From Teichococcus aestuarii (GTDB lineage: Bacteria > Pseudomonadota > Alphaproteobacteria > Acetobacterales > Acetobacteraceae), in assembly GCF_003116135.1 (NCBI RefSeq), contig NZ_PDOA01000001.1:248001-312000 (forward strand): a stretch of DNA of 64,000 nucleotides, read 5' to 3'. The notes under the pieces were generated by a model. It ran no database searches and had not been told where the DNA came from. It saw only the letters and a list, made by a program, of their open reading frames with translations. This document shows positions 1-8,792 of this stretch, in pieces. Both the position numbers and the translations under genes were made by a program. Every line of letters begins with the position of its first letter. The first letter of the stretch is position 1.

Positions 1-1
1 C

Positions 2-1120
<1,119 letters not shown>

Positions 1121-1157
1121 CGCATAGCGCCGCCCCTCCGGGGCGGATGGAGGCCGT

Positions 1158-2021
1158 GTGATCCGTCTCAGCATTCCGCTGCGTCAGGCCCTGGCGCGCC
1201 TGTCCATGCCCGTCCTGGTGGCGGCCGCCTTCGGCACCATGCTGCTCGGCAAGGCCGACACGGTGCTGGTGGAGCGTGCCCGCATGACCCTGGCCGACGC
1301 CCTGGCGCCGATCTACGGCGTCATCGCCGAGCCGATGGGCACGGTGCGGGACGCGGTGCAGGAGCTGCGCTTCCTGGCGGCCATGCGGGAGGAGAATGCC
1401 CGGCTGCGCGCCGAGAACGAGCGCCTGCACCGCTGGCAGGCCGCCGCCCTGGCGCTGGAGACGGAGAACGCCCTGCTGCGACGCCAGCTCCGCTACGTGC
1501 CGGAAGGGGCGGCGAGCTTCCAGACCGCCCGCGTGGTGGCCGATGCCGGCGGCACCTATGCCCGTGCCGTGCTGCTCTCCCTCCAGCCCGGCCAGACCCC
1601 GCGCAAGGGTCAGGTGGCGCTGGACGAGCGGGGCCTCGCCGGGCGCGTCAGCGAGGTGGGCAGCCGCTCGGCCCGCGTGCTGCTGGTGACCGACATGAAC
1701 AGCCGCATCCCCGTGGTGCTGGAGGGCAGCCGCTCCCGCGCCCTGATGGTGGGCACCAATGGCGAGCGCCCGCGCCTGCAGCACTGGCCGGAGGGCGCGC
1801 CGCCGCAGGAAGGCGAGCGGGTGGTGACCAGCGCCGAGGCCAATGTGTTCCCCGCCGGCCTGCCGGTGGGCATGGTGCGCTGGACGGAGGGCGGCGTGGC
1901 CGAGGTGGAGCTGTTCGCCCGTCTGGACCGGCTGGATCTGCTGCGCATCTTCGAGTTCGGCCTCTCCGGCATCCTGCCGCCGGAGGCGGTGGCCCGCCCC
2001 GAGCCGCGCGCGCGGCGCTGA
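1158..2021 (+). CDS. mreC: Rod shape-determining protein MreC
   Basis: 287 aa. MreC is the bitopic periplasmic scaffold linking MreB to PBP2 and RodA. Seen: one N-terminal membrane segment (about residues 12-32), a coiled coil rich in Glu/Arg/Leu around residues 65-105 (MREENARLRAENERLH), then the beta-rich domain with RVVADAGGTYARAVLL, GQVALDERGLAGRVSEVG and ARVLLVTDMNSRIPV. The start is GTG at 1158, with GGATGGAGG just upstream; no ATG fits. It lies 58 bp after mreB and 18 bp before mreD, clearly in one operon. The arginine-rich C-terminus (ARPEPRARR) is not informative. Confidence 0.95.
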   Translation: MIRLSIPLRQALARLSMPVLVAAAFGTMLLGKADTVLVERARMTLADALAPIYGVIAEPMGTVRDAVQELRFLAAMREENARLRAENERLHRWQAAALALETENALLRRQLRYVPEGAASFQTARVVADAGGTYARAVLLSLQPGQTPRKGQVALDERGLAGRVSEVGSRSARVLLVTDMNSRIPVVLEGSRSRALMVGTNGERPRLQHWPEGAPPQEGERVVTSAEANVFPAGLPVGMVRWTEGGVAEVELFARLDRLDLLRIFEFGLSGILPPEAVARPEPRARR

Positions 2022-2039
2022 GCCGGGCCGGACCCCCGC

Positions 2040-2573
2040 ATGAAAGGGCGGCCGCAGCCACCCATGGGCCTGCTGCGCCGGCTGGACGCGCTGGCGCGCG
2101 CCGCCTTCCCCGCCGTGAGCACGGCGCTGCTGATGGTGCTGGTCTCGACCCCGGTGGGCCTGCCCTCGGCGCTGCCGGCGGTGACGCTGGGCTGCGTGTT
2201 CTTCTGGTCGGTGTTCCGCCCCGGCACGATGGGGCCGCCGCTCTGCTTCCTGCTCGGGCTGCTGCAGGATCTGCTGGGCTTCGCGCCGCCCGGCATCGCC
2301 GTGCTGACGCTGCTGCTGACGCATGGGCTGGTGCTGCGCATCCGCCGCTTCCTGGCGCGGCAATCCTTCTGGGTGGTGTGGCTGGTCTATGCGGGGGTCG
2401 CGGCGGCGGCGGCGGCGCTGGGCTTCGTGCTGCAGGCCGTGCTCTCCTGGCGGCTGCCCGCCCTGGCGCCCGCCCTGGTGCAGTTCGCCCTCAGCGCCGG
2501 CTTCTACCCGGGCGTCGCGGCGCTGCTGACCGGCATGCACAAGGCGATGCGCCGGGCGGAGGATCTGGCCTGA
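2040..2573 (+). CDS. mreD: Rod shape-determining protein MreD
   Basis: 177 aa integral membrane protein, the third Mre component, which associates with MreC and PBP2. Seen: five to six hydrophobic segments, for example around residues 28-50 (STALLMVLVSTPVGLP), 52-60, 70-90 (FLLGLLQDLLGFAPPG) and 115-140, with the family-like FLLGLLQDLL stretch. Sequence conservation in MreD is low, so the assignment leans on position between mreC and mrdA as well as topology. The stop codon is one base before the mrdA start, indicating translational coupling. Confidence 0.92.
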   Translation: MKGRPQPPMGLLRRLDALARAAFPAVSTALLMVLVSTPVGLPSALPAVTLGCVFFWSVFRPGTMGPPLCFLLGLLQDLLGFAPPGIAVLTLLLTHGLVLRIRRFLARQSFWVVWLVYAGVAAAAAALGFVLQAVLSWRLPALAPALVQFALSAGFYPGVAALLTGMHKAMRRAEDLA

Positions 2574-2574
2574 G

Positions 2575-4509
2575 ATGAGCAAGCGGGACGAGGAACGCCG
2601 CCGCGGCGTGTTCACCCGGCGGGCGCTGCTGCTGGGGGCGGGGCAGCTCGGGCTGTTCGGCTTCCTGGGCTACCGGCTGCAGAAGCTGCAGCTCGAGGAG
2701 GGCGAGCGCTACGCGACGCTGGCCGAGGAGAACCGCGTCTCCACCCGCCTCATCGCGCCGCCGCGCGGCCGCATCCTGGACCGCGACGGGCGGGTGGTGG
2801 CGGCCAACGACCTGAACTGGCGCGTGCTGCTGACCGCCGAGCAGACCGAGGATGTCGGCGCCACGCTGGAGACCTTCAGCCACCTCGTGCCGCTGAGCGA
2901 GGCGGAGCGCGCCCGCATCGAGCGCGACATCCGCCGCCGCCGCCGCTTCGTCCCCGTCGTGGTGCGCGAGTTCCTTTCCTGGGAGGAGATGGCCCGCATC
3001 GAGGTGAACGCGCCGGACCTGCCGGGCATCAGCGTCGATGTCGGCACCACGCGCCACTACCCCTATGCCGAGCACCTGGCGCATGTGGTGGGCTATGTGG
3101 CGCCGCCCGCCGACACGGAGGAGGACGACGACCCGCTGCTGCTGCTGCCCGGCATCCGCGTCGGCCGCAGCGGCATCGAGCGGCACCACGACCGGCTGCT
3201 GCGCGGCCGCGCCGGCACGGTGCAGATGGAGGTCAACGCCGTCGGCCGCGTCATCCGCGAGCTGGACCGGCGCGAGGGCGTGCGCGGCCAGGACCTGCAG
3301 GTCTCGATCGATGCCGAGTTGCAGAAGGCGGTGCGCAACCGGATCGAGGAGGGCACCAGCGTTGTCGTGCTCGATGCCCGAAACGGCGAGGTGCTGGCCA
3401 TGGCCAGCCAGCCCTCCTTCGACCCGAACCTGTTCAGCTCCGGCATCTCCTCGGCACAGTGGCGGGTATGGACGCGCAGCCGCGCCACGCCGCTGATCAA
3501 CAAGACCACCAACGGCCTCTACGCCCCCGGCTCCACCTTCAAGATGGTGGTGGGCCTCGCCGCGCTGGAGGCCAAGGTGGTGACGCCCACCGAGCGCATC
3601 TTCTGCCCCGGCCATTACGACCTGGGCGACAGCCGCTTCCATTGCTGGCAGCGGCGCGGCCACGGCAACATGGACCTGCGCGCGGCGCTGAAGAATTCCT
3701 GCGACGTCTATTTCTACGAGGTGGCGCGCCGCATGGGCATCGACCGCATCGCCGCCATGGCGAAGCGCCTCGGCCTCGGCGTCGATCTGGAGCTGGAGCT
3801 GCCCGGCACCCGCGCCGGCTTCGTGCCCACGCGCGAATGGCGCACCCGCCAGGGCAAGGCCTGGAACCTGGGCGACACGGTGGTGCATGGCATCGGCCAG
3901 GGCTTCTACCAGCTCACGCCCCTCTCGCTCGCCACCATGGCGGCGCGGCTGGCCACGGGGCGGGCGGTGCAGCCGCACCTGACCCATGCCGTCTCCGGCC
4001 GCGCCGTGCGCGGCGTGCGCGCCGAGGACTGGCCGGGCCTCGGCCTGCCGGAGCGCGACCTGCGGCTGATCCGCGAGGCGATGTGGTCGGTGGTGAATGA
4101 GGAGGGCGGCACCGCGCGCGTGGCGCGCCTGCCCGCCGCCATGGGCAGCATGGCCGGCAAGACCGGCACCACCCAGGTGCGCCGCGTCTCGCGCGAGCAG
4201 CGCGAGCGCGGCTTCCGGGTGGAGAGCCTGCCGCGCGAGTGGCGGCCGCACGCGCTGTTCGTCGCCTTCGCGCCCTATGAGAACCCGCAATACGCCATCT
4301 CCGTCGTCGTCGAGCACGGCACCAGCGGCTCCGGCGCCGCCGCGCCGCTGGCGCGCGACGTGATGGTGGAGGTGATGAACCGCCTCCGCCCCGTGGTGGC
4401 CGCGGCGCCCGCGCCGCCGCAGCAGCAGGCCGCCGCCCCGCCAGATCCCCCGCCACCCGGTCCCCCACCACCCGATCCCCCGCCACCCGAACGGGAGCGC
4501 CGCCGATGA
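2575..4509 (+). CDS. mrdA: Penicillin-binding protein 2 (elongasome transpeptidase)
   Basis: 644 aa. PBP2 cross-links peptidoglycan during side-wall elongation, working with RodA. Seen: a short cytoplasmic tail, one membrane anchor (about residues 13-30), a pedestal/dimerisation domain (ENRVSTRLIAPPRGRILDRDG), then the transpeptidase with active-site STFK at S320, the SxN-type motif as Ser375-Cys-Asp377, and Lys529-Thr-Gly. The SCD variant of SxN is common in PBP2. The last 35 residues are an unusual proline-rich extension built from DPPPP/GPPPP units and ending in a run of basic residues. Its TGA overlaps the rodA ATG by four bases. Confidence 0.97.
   Translation: MSKRDEERRRGVFTRRALLLGAGQLGLFGFLGYRLQKLQLEEGERYATLAEENRVSTRLIAPPRGRILDRDGRVVAANDLNWRVLLTAEQTEDVGATLETFSHLVPLSEAERARIERDIRRRRRFVPVVVREFLSWEEMARIEVNAPDLPGISVDVGTTRHYPYAEHLAHVVGYVAPPADTEEDDDPLLLLPGIRVGRSGIERHHDRLLRGRAGTVQMEVNAVGRVIRELDRREGVRGQDLQVSIDAELQKAVRNRIEEGTSVVVLDARNGEVLAMASQPSFDPNLFSSGISSAQWRVWTRSRATPLINKTTNGLYAPGSTFKMVVGLAALEAKVVTPTERIFCPGHYDLGDSRFHCWQRRGHGNMDLRAALKNSCDVYFYEVARRMGIDRIAAMAKRLGLGVDLELELPGTRAGFVPTREWRTRQGKAWNLGDTVVHGIGQGFYQLTPLSLATMAARLATGRAVQPHLTHAVSGRAVRGVRAEDWPGLGLPERDLRLIREAMWSVVNEEGGTARVARLPAAMGSMAGKTGTTQVRRVSREQRERGFRVESLPREWRPHALFVAFAPYENPQYAISVVVEHGTSGSGAAAPLARDVMVEVMNRLRPVVAAAPAPPQQQAAAPPDPPPPGPPPPDPPPPERERRR
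4444..4488 (+). repeat. Three 15-bp units encoding the proline-rich PBP2 tail
   Basis: Three tandem 15-bp units (4444-4458, 4459-4473, 4474-4488); the first and third are GATCCCCCGCCACCC and the middle one differs at three positions. They encode DPPPP-GPPPP-DPPPP. This tail lies after the last transpeptidase motif and would sit in the periplasm. Confidence 0.85.
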
Positions 4510-5654
4510 TGGTGTTCGAGCGCCGCCTGCTGCTGCGCGACCGCGGCACCGGCGTGCTGGAGAAGCTCTGGCTGATCCCGTGGAGCTTCGTGCTGCTGCT
4601 CTGCGCCGTGGCGGCGGTGGGCTATGTGGCGCTGTACTCGGCCGGGGGCGGCGCGCCGGAGCCCTATGCCAGCCGCCACGCGCTGCGCTTCGGCTTCGGC
4701 CTGGTGATGATGCTCTCCATCGCCATGATCGACATCCGCCTGATCGCGAGGCTCTCCTGGCTGGGCTACCTGGCGGGGGTGGGGCTGCTGGTGCTGGTGG
4801 CGCTGCACGGGCAGGTGGGCAAGGGCGCGCAGCGCTGGATCGAGCTCGGGCCGATCCAGCTGCAGCCCTCGGAGCTGATGAAGATCATGCTGGTGCTGGC
4901 GCTGGCCCACTGGTTCCACCGCGCCAGCTGGGAGCGCGCCGGCAACCCGCTCTTCCTGCTGCCGCCGATCCTGGCGACGCTGATCCCGGTCGGGCTGATC
5001 CTGAAGCAGCCCAATCTCGGCACCGGGCTGATCACGCTGATGATCGGCGGCGCGGTGTTCTGGGCCGCCGGGGTGCGCTGGTGGAAATTCGCCATCCTGA
5101 TCGGCGCCGCGGCCGTCATCGCGCCGATCGCCTATGAGCATCTGCACGACTACCAGCGCGCCCGCATCAACACCTTCCTCGACCCGGAGAGCGACCCGCT
5201 GGGCGCGGGCTACAACATCATCCAGTCCAAGATCGCGCTCGGCTCGGGCGGCATCTGGGGCAAGGGCTTCCTCCAGGGCACGCAGGGCCACCTGAACTTC
5301 CTGCCCGAGAAGCAGACCGACTTCATCTTCACCATGCTGGCCGAGGAGTTCGGCCTGGTCGGCGCCATGACGACGCTGGTGCTGCTTTCCCTGGTGGTGT
5401 TCTTCGCGCTGGCCGTGGCGCTGCGCTGCCGGCACCAGTACGGGCGGCTGGTCGCGCTCGGGCTTGGCGTGAACTACTTCATGTATGTCTTCGTCAACAT
5501 CGCCATGGTCACGGGCAGCATTCCCGTGGGCGGCGTGCCGCTGCCGCTGATCAGCCATGGCGGCTCGGCCATGCTCACCTCGATGCTGGGCTTCGGCCTG
5601 CTGATGTCGGTGCATGTGCATCGCGACGCCGAGTTCGGTGCCGCGCGGGAGTGA
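4506..5654 (+). CDS. rodA: SEDS peptidoglycan glycosyltransferase RodA
   Basis: 382 aa. RodA polymerises lipid II into glycan strands and pairs with PBP2. Seen: about ten transmembrane segments; the SEDS motifs GAQRWIELGPIQLQPSELMK, the catalytic-loop region KQPNLGTGLIT, the signature GGIWGKGFLQGTQGHLNFLPEKQTDFIF, and near the end GGVPLPLISHGGSAMLTS. Length and motif order match RodA rather than FtsW, and the neighbour is mrdA rather than ftsI. ATGA overlap with mrdA indicates coupling. It is the last gene of the operon; the next gene is tRNA-Lys. Confidence 0.96.
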   Translation: MMVFERRLLLRDRGTGVLEKLWLIPWSFVLLLCAVAAVGYVALYSAGGGAPEPYASRHALRFGFGLVMMLSIAMIDIRLIARLSWLGYLAGVGLLVLVALHGQVGKGAQRWIELGPIQLQPSELMKIMLVLALAHWFHRASWERAGNPLFLLPPILATLIPVGLILKQPNLGTGLITLMIGGAVFWAAGVRWWKFAILIGAAAVIAPIAYEHLHDYQRARINTFLDPESDPLGAGYNIIQSKIALGSGGIWGKGFLQGTQGHLNFLPEKQTDFIFTMLAEEFGLVGAMTTLVLLSLVVFFALAVALRCRHQYGRLVALGLGVNYFMYVFVNIAMVTGSIPVGGVPLPLISHGGSAMLTSMLGFGLLMSVHVHRDAEFGAARE

Positions 5655-5672
5655 AAAAGTCACGAAAGAGGG

Positions 5673-5700
5673 TTGCCTTCGCGGGCGGATCGGCTAAAAG
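5673..5700 (+). promoter_or_regulatory. Possible sigma70-type promoter for tRNA-Lys
   Basis: TTGCCT at 5673-5678 and TAAAAG at 5695-5700 are separated by 16 bp and lie about 45 bp upstream of the tRNA. The -35 is a good match and the -10 is moderate. Inferred from sequence alone. Confidence 0.35.
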
Positions 5701-5745
5701 CCCGCCCACGGATGCGGCCGGCGGAGACGCCGTTTCATCCCGGTG

Positions 5746-5821
<76 letters not shown>

Positions 5822-5849
5822 TTCCCACCCTCCCTTGCGGGATCTGCGG

Positions 5850-5881
5850 AAGCCGGAGCCGGATGGTTGCCGGCTTTTTTT
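5850..5881 (+). terminator. Intrinsic terminator after tRNA-Lys
   Basis: AAGCCGG (5850-5856) pairs perfectly with CCGGCTT (5870-5876) around a 13-nt loop and runs into seven T residues (5875-5881). It starts 29 bp after the tRNA, a textbook Rho-independent terminator. Confidence 0.9.
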
Positions 5882-5905
5882 GCGTCCTTCCTCCGGGCGC
5901 TTCCG

Positions 5906-6133
5906 TCACGCCGTACTGCCGGACAGCGCCCGTTCCATCATCGCATCCCACTCGGCGGCGCTGCACATCGCGTCGTGACGGGCGAGCGCGAGCGAGGAAT
6001 AGGCCCGCGGGGCGGTGCCATCGACCTCCAGCGTATAGGGTCGTGGCCGGCCGATATGCAGCCGGATGCGGATGGGATAGCCGCTGAGGCAGAGGGTAAG
6101 GTCTTCGGCCTTGGGGATCCAGCCTTCGGGCAT
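5906..6133 (-). CDS. Small hypothetical protein
   Basis: 75 aa, not recognised. Seen: starts MPEGWIPKAEDLTLCLSGYP; mixed alpha/beta-like composition with no membrane segment or signal peptide. ATG at 6133 is preceded by GAAGGG about 9 nt upstream; a TTG at 6178 would add 15 residues but has no better ribosome binding site. Its stop is 25 bp beyond the tRNA terminator, so the terminator separates it from the opposing tRNA transcript. The even codon composition supports a real gene, but no function can be given. Confidence 0.6.
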   Translation of the reverse strand: MPEGWIPKAEDLTLCLSGYPIRIRLHIGRPRPYTLEVDGTAPRAYSSLALARHDAMCSAAEWDAMMERALSGSTA

Positions 6134-6342
6134 CAGGGGCGCCCTTCTCGGAAAACCGGTGACGACCGTGCCAGACAATCAACCCCGTCCGGGCGCGACA
6201 AGGCAAAACTCGTGAAGCCTTTGCAACGGTTCCGTTGCGCCTGGATGGCGGCTTGCCAGGGCGCTGCAGGACCACCCGGCAAGCCCTTGTCGAGACTGGG
6301 GGGCGGAGCCGATCCCCGGCTGCCGCCCCTGGTCATCACGAA

Positions 6343-6362
6343 GCCGCGCGCCGGCGCGCGGC
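6343..6362. terminator. 20-bp perfect GC palindrome after rfbB
   Basis: GCCGCGCGCC (6343-6352) is followed directly by its reverse complement GGCGCGCGGC (6353-6362). It lies 7 bp beyond the rfbB stop on the transcribed (minus) side. There is no T-run, so it would be a non-canonical or Rho-assisted terminator, or an mRNA 3' protective hairpin. Confidence 0.5.
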
Positions 6363-6368
6363 GCCGGA

Positions 6369-7442
6369 TCAGCCGGCCTTGGCTCCGGTCTCCAGCAGGC
6401 CGAGGCGCTGGCCGGCATAGCGGCCCTCGCGCAGCGGCTGCCACCACCAGGCATTCTCCAGGTACCAGCGCACCGTCTTCTCGATGCCGGTGGCGAAGGT
6501 CTCCTGCGGCTGCCAGCCCAGCTCGCGCCCGATCTTCTCCGGGTTGATGGCGTAGCGGCGGTCATGCCCGGGGCGGTCGGTGACGAAGGTGATGAGGCGG
6601 CGGCGCGGGCCGGCCGGGTCCGGGCGCAGCCGGTCCAGCAGGTCGCACACCGCCTCGACCACGTCGATGTTCCGCATCTCGGCCTTGCCGCCGATGTTGT
6701 AGGTCTCGCCCGGGCGGCCCTGGCGCACCACCGTGGCCAGCGCCTTCACATGGTCCTCGACGAACAGCCAGTCCCGCACGTTGCTGCCATCGCCGTAGAC
6801 GGGCAGGGGCTTGCCCTCCAGTGCGTTGAGGATGATCAGCGGGATCAGCTTCTCGGGGAAATGGTACGGCCCATAATTGTTCGAGCAGTTGGTGACCATG
6901 GTGGGCAGGCCGTAGGTCTCGTGCCAGGCGCGCGCCAGATGGTCGGAGGAGGCCTTGGTCGCCGAGTAGGGCGAGCGGGGGTCGTAGGGCGTGGTCTCGC
7001 TGAAGGCGGGGTCGTTCGGCCCAAGCGAGCCATACACCTCGTCGGTGGAGACGTGCAGGAAGCGGAAGGCGGCCTTGGCCTCGCCCTCCAGCGTGTTCCA
7101 GTAGCCGCGCGCCGCCTCCAGCAGGGCGAAGGTGCCGACCACGTTGGTGTGCACGAAGGGCGCCGCGCCGGCGATCGAGCGGTCCACATGGCTCTCGGCC
7201 GCCAGGTGCATCACCGCATCGGGGCGGAACGCGTCGAAGGCGGCGCGCATGGCGGCGCCGTCGGCGATGTCGGCCTCCAGGAAGGCGAAGCCCGGCTTGT
7301 CCTCGCAGGCGGCGATGGAGCGGCGGTCGCCGGCATAGGTCAGCTTGTCCACCACCAGAACGGCGGCGCCCAGATCCAGCGCCAGATGGCGCACCAGCGC
7401 CGAGCCGATGAAGCCCGCGCCGCCCGTTACAACGATACGCAC
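6369..7442 (-). CDS. rfbB: dTDP-glucose 4,6-dehydratase
   Basis: 357 aa. It converts dTDP-glucose to dTDP-4-keto-6-deoxyglucose, the entry step to rhamnose and other deoxysugars of the cell envelope. Seen: the Rossmann motif TGGAGFIGS at residues 6-14, the active-site HVSTDEVYG (Thr-Asp-Glu triad), YSATKASSD (catalytic Tyr and Lys), and [17 protein letters not shown] typical of RfbB. The start is GTG at 7442 or TTG at 7445; GAGGG lies 9 and 6 nt upstream respectively, so the two cannot be separated. Oddly, rfbA, rfbC and rfbD are not adjacent, so the rest of the pathway must be elsewhere. Confidence 0.95.
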   Translation of the reverse strand: MRIVVTGGAGFIGSALVRHLALDLGAAVLVVDKLTYAGDRRSIAACEDKPGFAFLEADIADGAAMRAAFDAFRPDAVMHLAAESHVDRSIAGAAPFVHTNVVGTFALLEAARGYWNTLEGEAKAAFRFLHVSTDEVYGSLGPNDPAFSETTPYDPRSPYSATKASSDHLARAWHETYGLPTMVTNCSNNYGPYHFPEKLIPLIILNALEGKPLPVYGDGSNVRDWLFVEDHVKALATVVRQGRPGETYNIGGKAEMRNIDVVEAVCDLLDRLRPDPAGPRRRLITFVTDRPGHDRRYAINPEKIGRELGWQPQETFATGIEKTVRWYLENAWWWQPLREGRYAGQRLGLLETGAKAG

Positions 7443-7586
7443 CAAGTCATTCCCTCACAGACAATGGGGCCGAAAGACGCGGGTAGGAGCCGTTCCATGG
7501 AATCCCGCGTCAGCTCACGCCCCTATGGAGGGCAGAGAATGGCGGCTTCATGGCGTCGCCGCCAGAGAAGCCGGCCGGATTGCCGC

Positions 7587-7790
7587 TCAGCCGGCCTGGC
7601 GCACCGGCGGCAGGCCGGTTTCCTGCAGGGCGGCGCGCACGCGGCGCTGCATGGCGGCCGGGGTGGGAAAGATGATTCCCTCCGCGCCCCGTGCGGCGGG
7701 ATCGATGGCGATGAAGCGCAGCGAGCCGTCCTGGGTCACCGCGACGCCGACGAAGCGGCCGTCGATTTCGACGGGCCGGGATCTGATCAT
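7587..7790 (-). CDS. Small hypothetical protein
   Basis: 67 aa, not recognised. Seen: MIRSRPVEIDGRFVGVAVTQ then DGSLRFIAIDPAARGAEGI, which reads like a short beta-strand-rich unit followed by a helix (TPAAMQRRVRAALQETG). I chose the ATG at 7790; upstream in-frame extensions are proline/arginine rich and look non-coding. It lies 144 bp upstream of rfbB on the same strand but is not clearly in one operon with it. Confidence 0.6.
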   Translation of the reverse strand: MIRSRPVEIDGRFVGVAVTQDGSLRFIAIDPAARGAEGIIFPTPAAMQRRVRAALQETGLPPVRQAG

Positions 7791-8034
7791 GGAAGGCGGT
7801 CCTGGGTCGGCCGTTCCAGGCCGGGCTGAAGGGGTATCCGGCGGCTCAGGCCCTGCGCGCAGCCGGGCGGACCGGGTACCGCGCCCAGGGCAGTCAGAAC
7901 ACGCCGGCGCCCTCCATGACGGGACGTACACGGCAAAGCAACAAGCTTTTGCGTGGGGTCTGGTCTGTCAAGCAGTTGTGTGGAAAGCACGGCGCGGCAG
8001 GCTTTTCCGGCCGCGGACGTGCTGAAGGCGCGGG

Positions 8035-8718
8035 CTACATCTCCACCCACTGCCGCAGCAGGTTGTGGTAGGCGGCCGTCATGCCGAGCACGCCGGGGTG
8101 GTTGTCCGGCAGGTCGGCGCGGGTGCGCATGATGGCGAGGTCCATCTCGTAGAGCAGGCGGCGCTGGCCGTCATCCTTCACCATGGACTGGGTCCAGAAG
8201 AAGGAGGACCAGCGGCTGCCGCGCGTCACCGGCTCCACGCGGTGCAGGCTGGTGGCGGGGTAGAGAACCATGTCGCCGGCCGGCAGCTTCACGCTCTGCG
8301 TGCCGTAGGTGTCCTCGATCACCAGCTCGCCGCCCTCATACTCCTCGGGCGGGGTGAGGAAGAGGGTGGAGGAGACATCCGTGCGGATGCGCTGCATGGC
8401 GCCGGGGAGGAAGCGGATGGCGTTGTCCACATGGGCGTGGAAGGTCATGCCCACGTCGTAGCGGTTGAACAGCGGCGGAAACACGCGCAGCGGCAGCGCC
8501 GCCGTGGTGAAGAGCGGGTTGCGGCCGAGGGCGCGCAGGATGATGTCGCCCAGCTCGCGCGCCTGCGGCGAATCCTCCGGCACCTGGAGGTTGTGCTTGG
8601 CCTTGCCGGATTGCTCGCCGGCGGTGACGCGGCCATCCACCCAGGCGGCGCGCTCCAGCACCTGGCGGCAATGGGCGACTTCCTCGGGGGTCAGGACCTG
8701 GGGGATGCGGACCAGCAT
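8035..8718 (-). CDS. piuC: Fe(II)/2-oxoglutarate-dependent PKHD-type hydroxylase
   Basis: 227 aa. Known: the PiuC/YbiX family sits beside TonB siderophore receptors and is induced by iron limitation; its exact substrate is unsettled. Seen: the iron-binding HxD motif in [10 protein letters not shown] (residues 94-96 region), the distal His in [15 protein letters not shown] followed by the 2-oxoglutarate Arg in GSRWSSFFW, and the family start [14 protein letters not shown]. It lies 74 bp downstream of the siderophore receptor on the same strand, with a large palindrome between them, so it is probably co-transcribed from the Fur-controlled promoter. Confidence 0.93.
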   Translation of the reverse strand: MLVRIPQVLTPEEVAHCRQVLERAAWVDGRVTAGEQSGKAKHNLQVPEDSPQARELGDIILRALGRNPLFTTAALPLRVFPPLFNRYDVGMTFHAHVDNAIRFLPGAMQRIRTDVSSTLFLTPPEEYEGGELVIEDTYGTQSVKLPAGDMVLYPATSLHRVEPVTRGSRWSSFFWTQSMVKDDGQRRLLYEMDLAIMRTRADLPDNHPGVLGMTAAYHNLLRQWVEM

Positions 8719-8749
8719 GATGATGTCGTTTCAGCGGGAGGGTGGGGGA

Positions 8750-8775
8750 GGGGCGCCGCCGCGCGGCGGCGCCCC
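8750..8775. repeat. 26-bp perfect palindrome between receptor and piuC
   Basis: The arm GGGGCGCCGCCGC (8750-8762) is followed immediately by its exact reverse complement (8763-8775). It lies in the 74-bp gap after the receptor stop and before the piuC ATG. In RNA it would form a very stable hairpin and could uncouple expression of the two genes by partial termination or RNase protection. There is no T-run. Confidence 0.75.
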
Positions 8776-8792
8776 GGACGCGCCGGCGCGGC

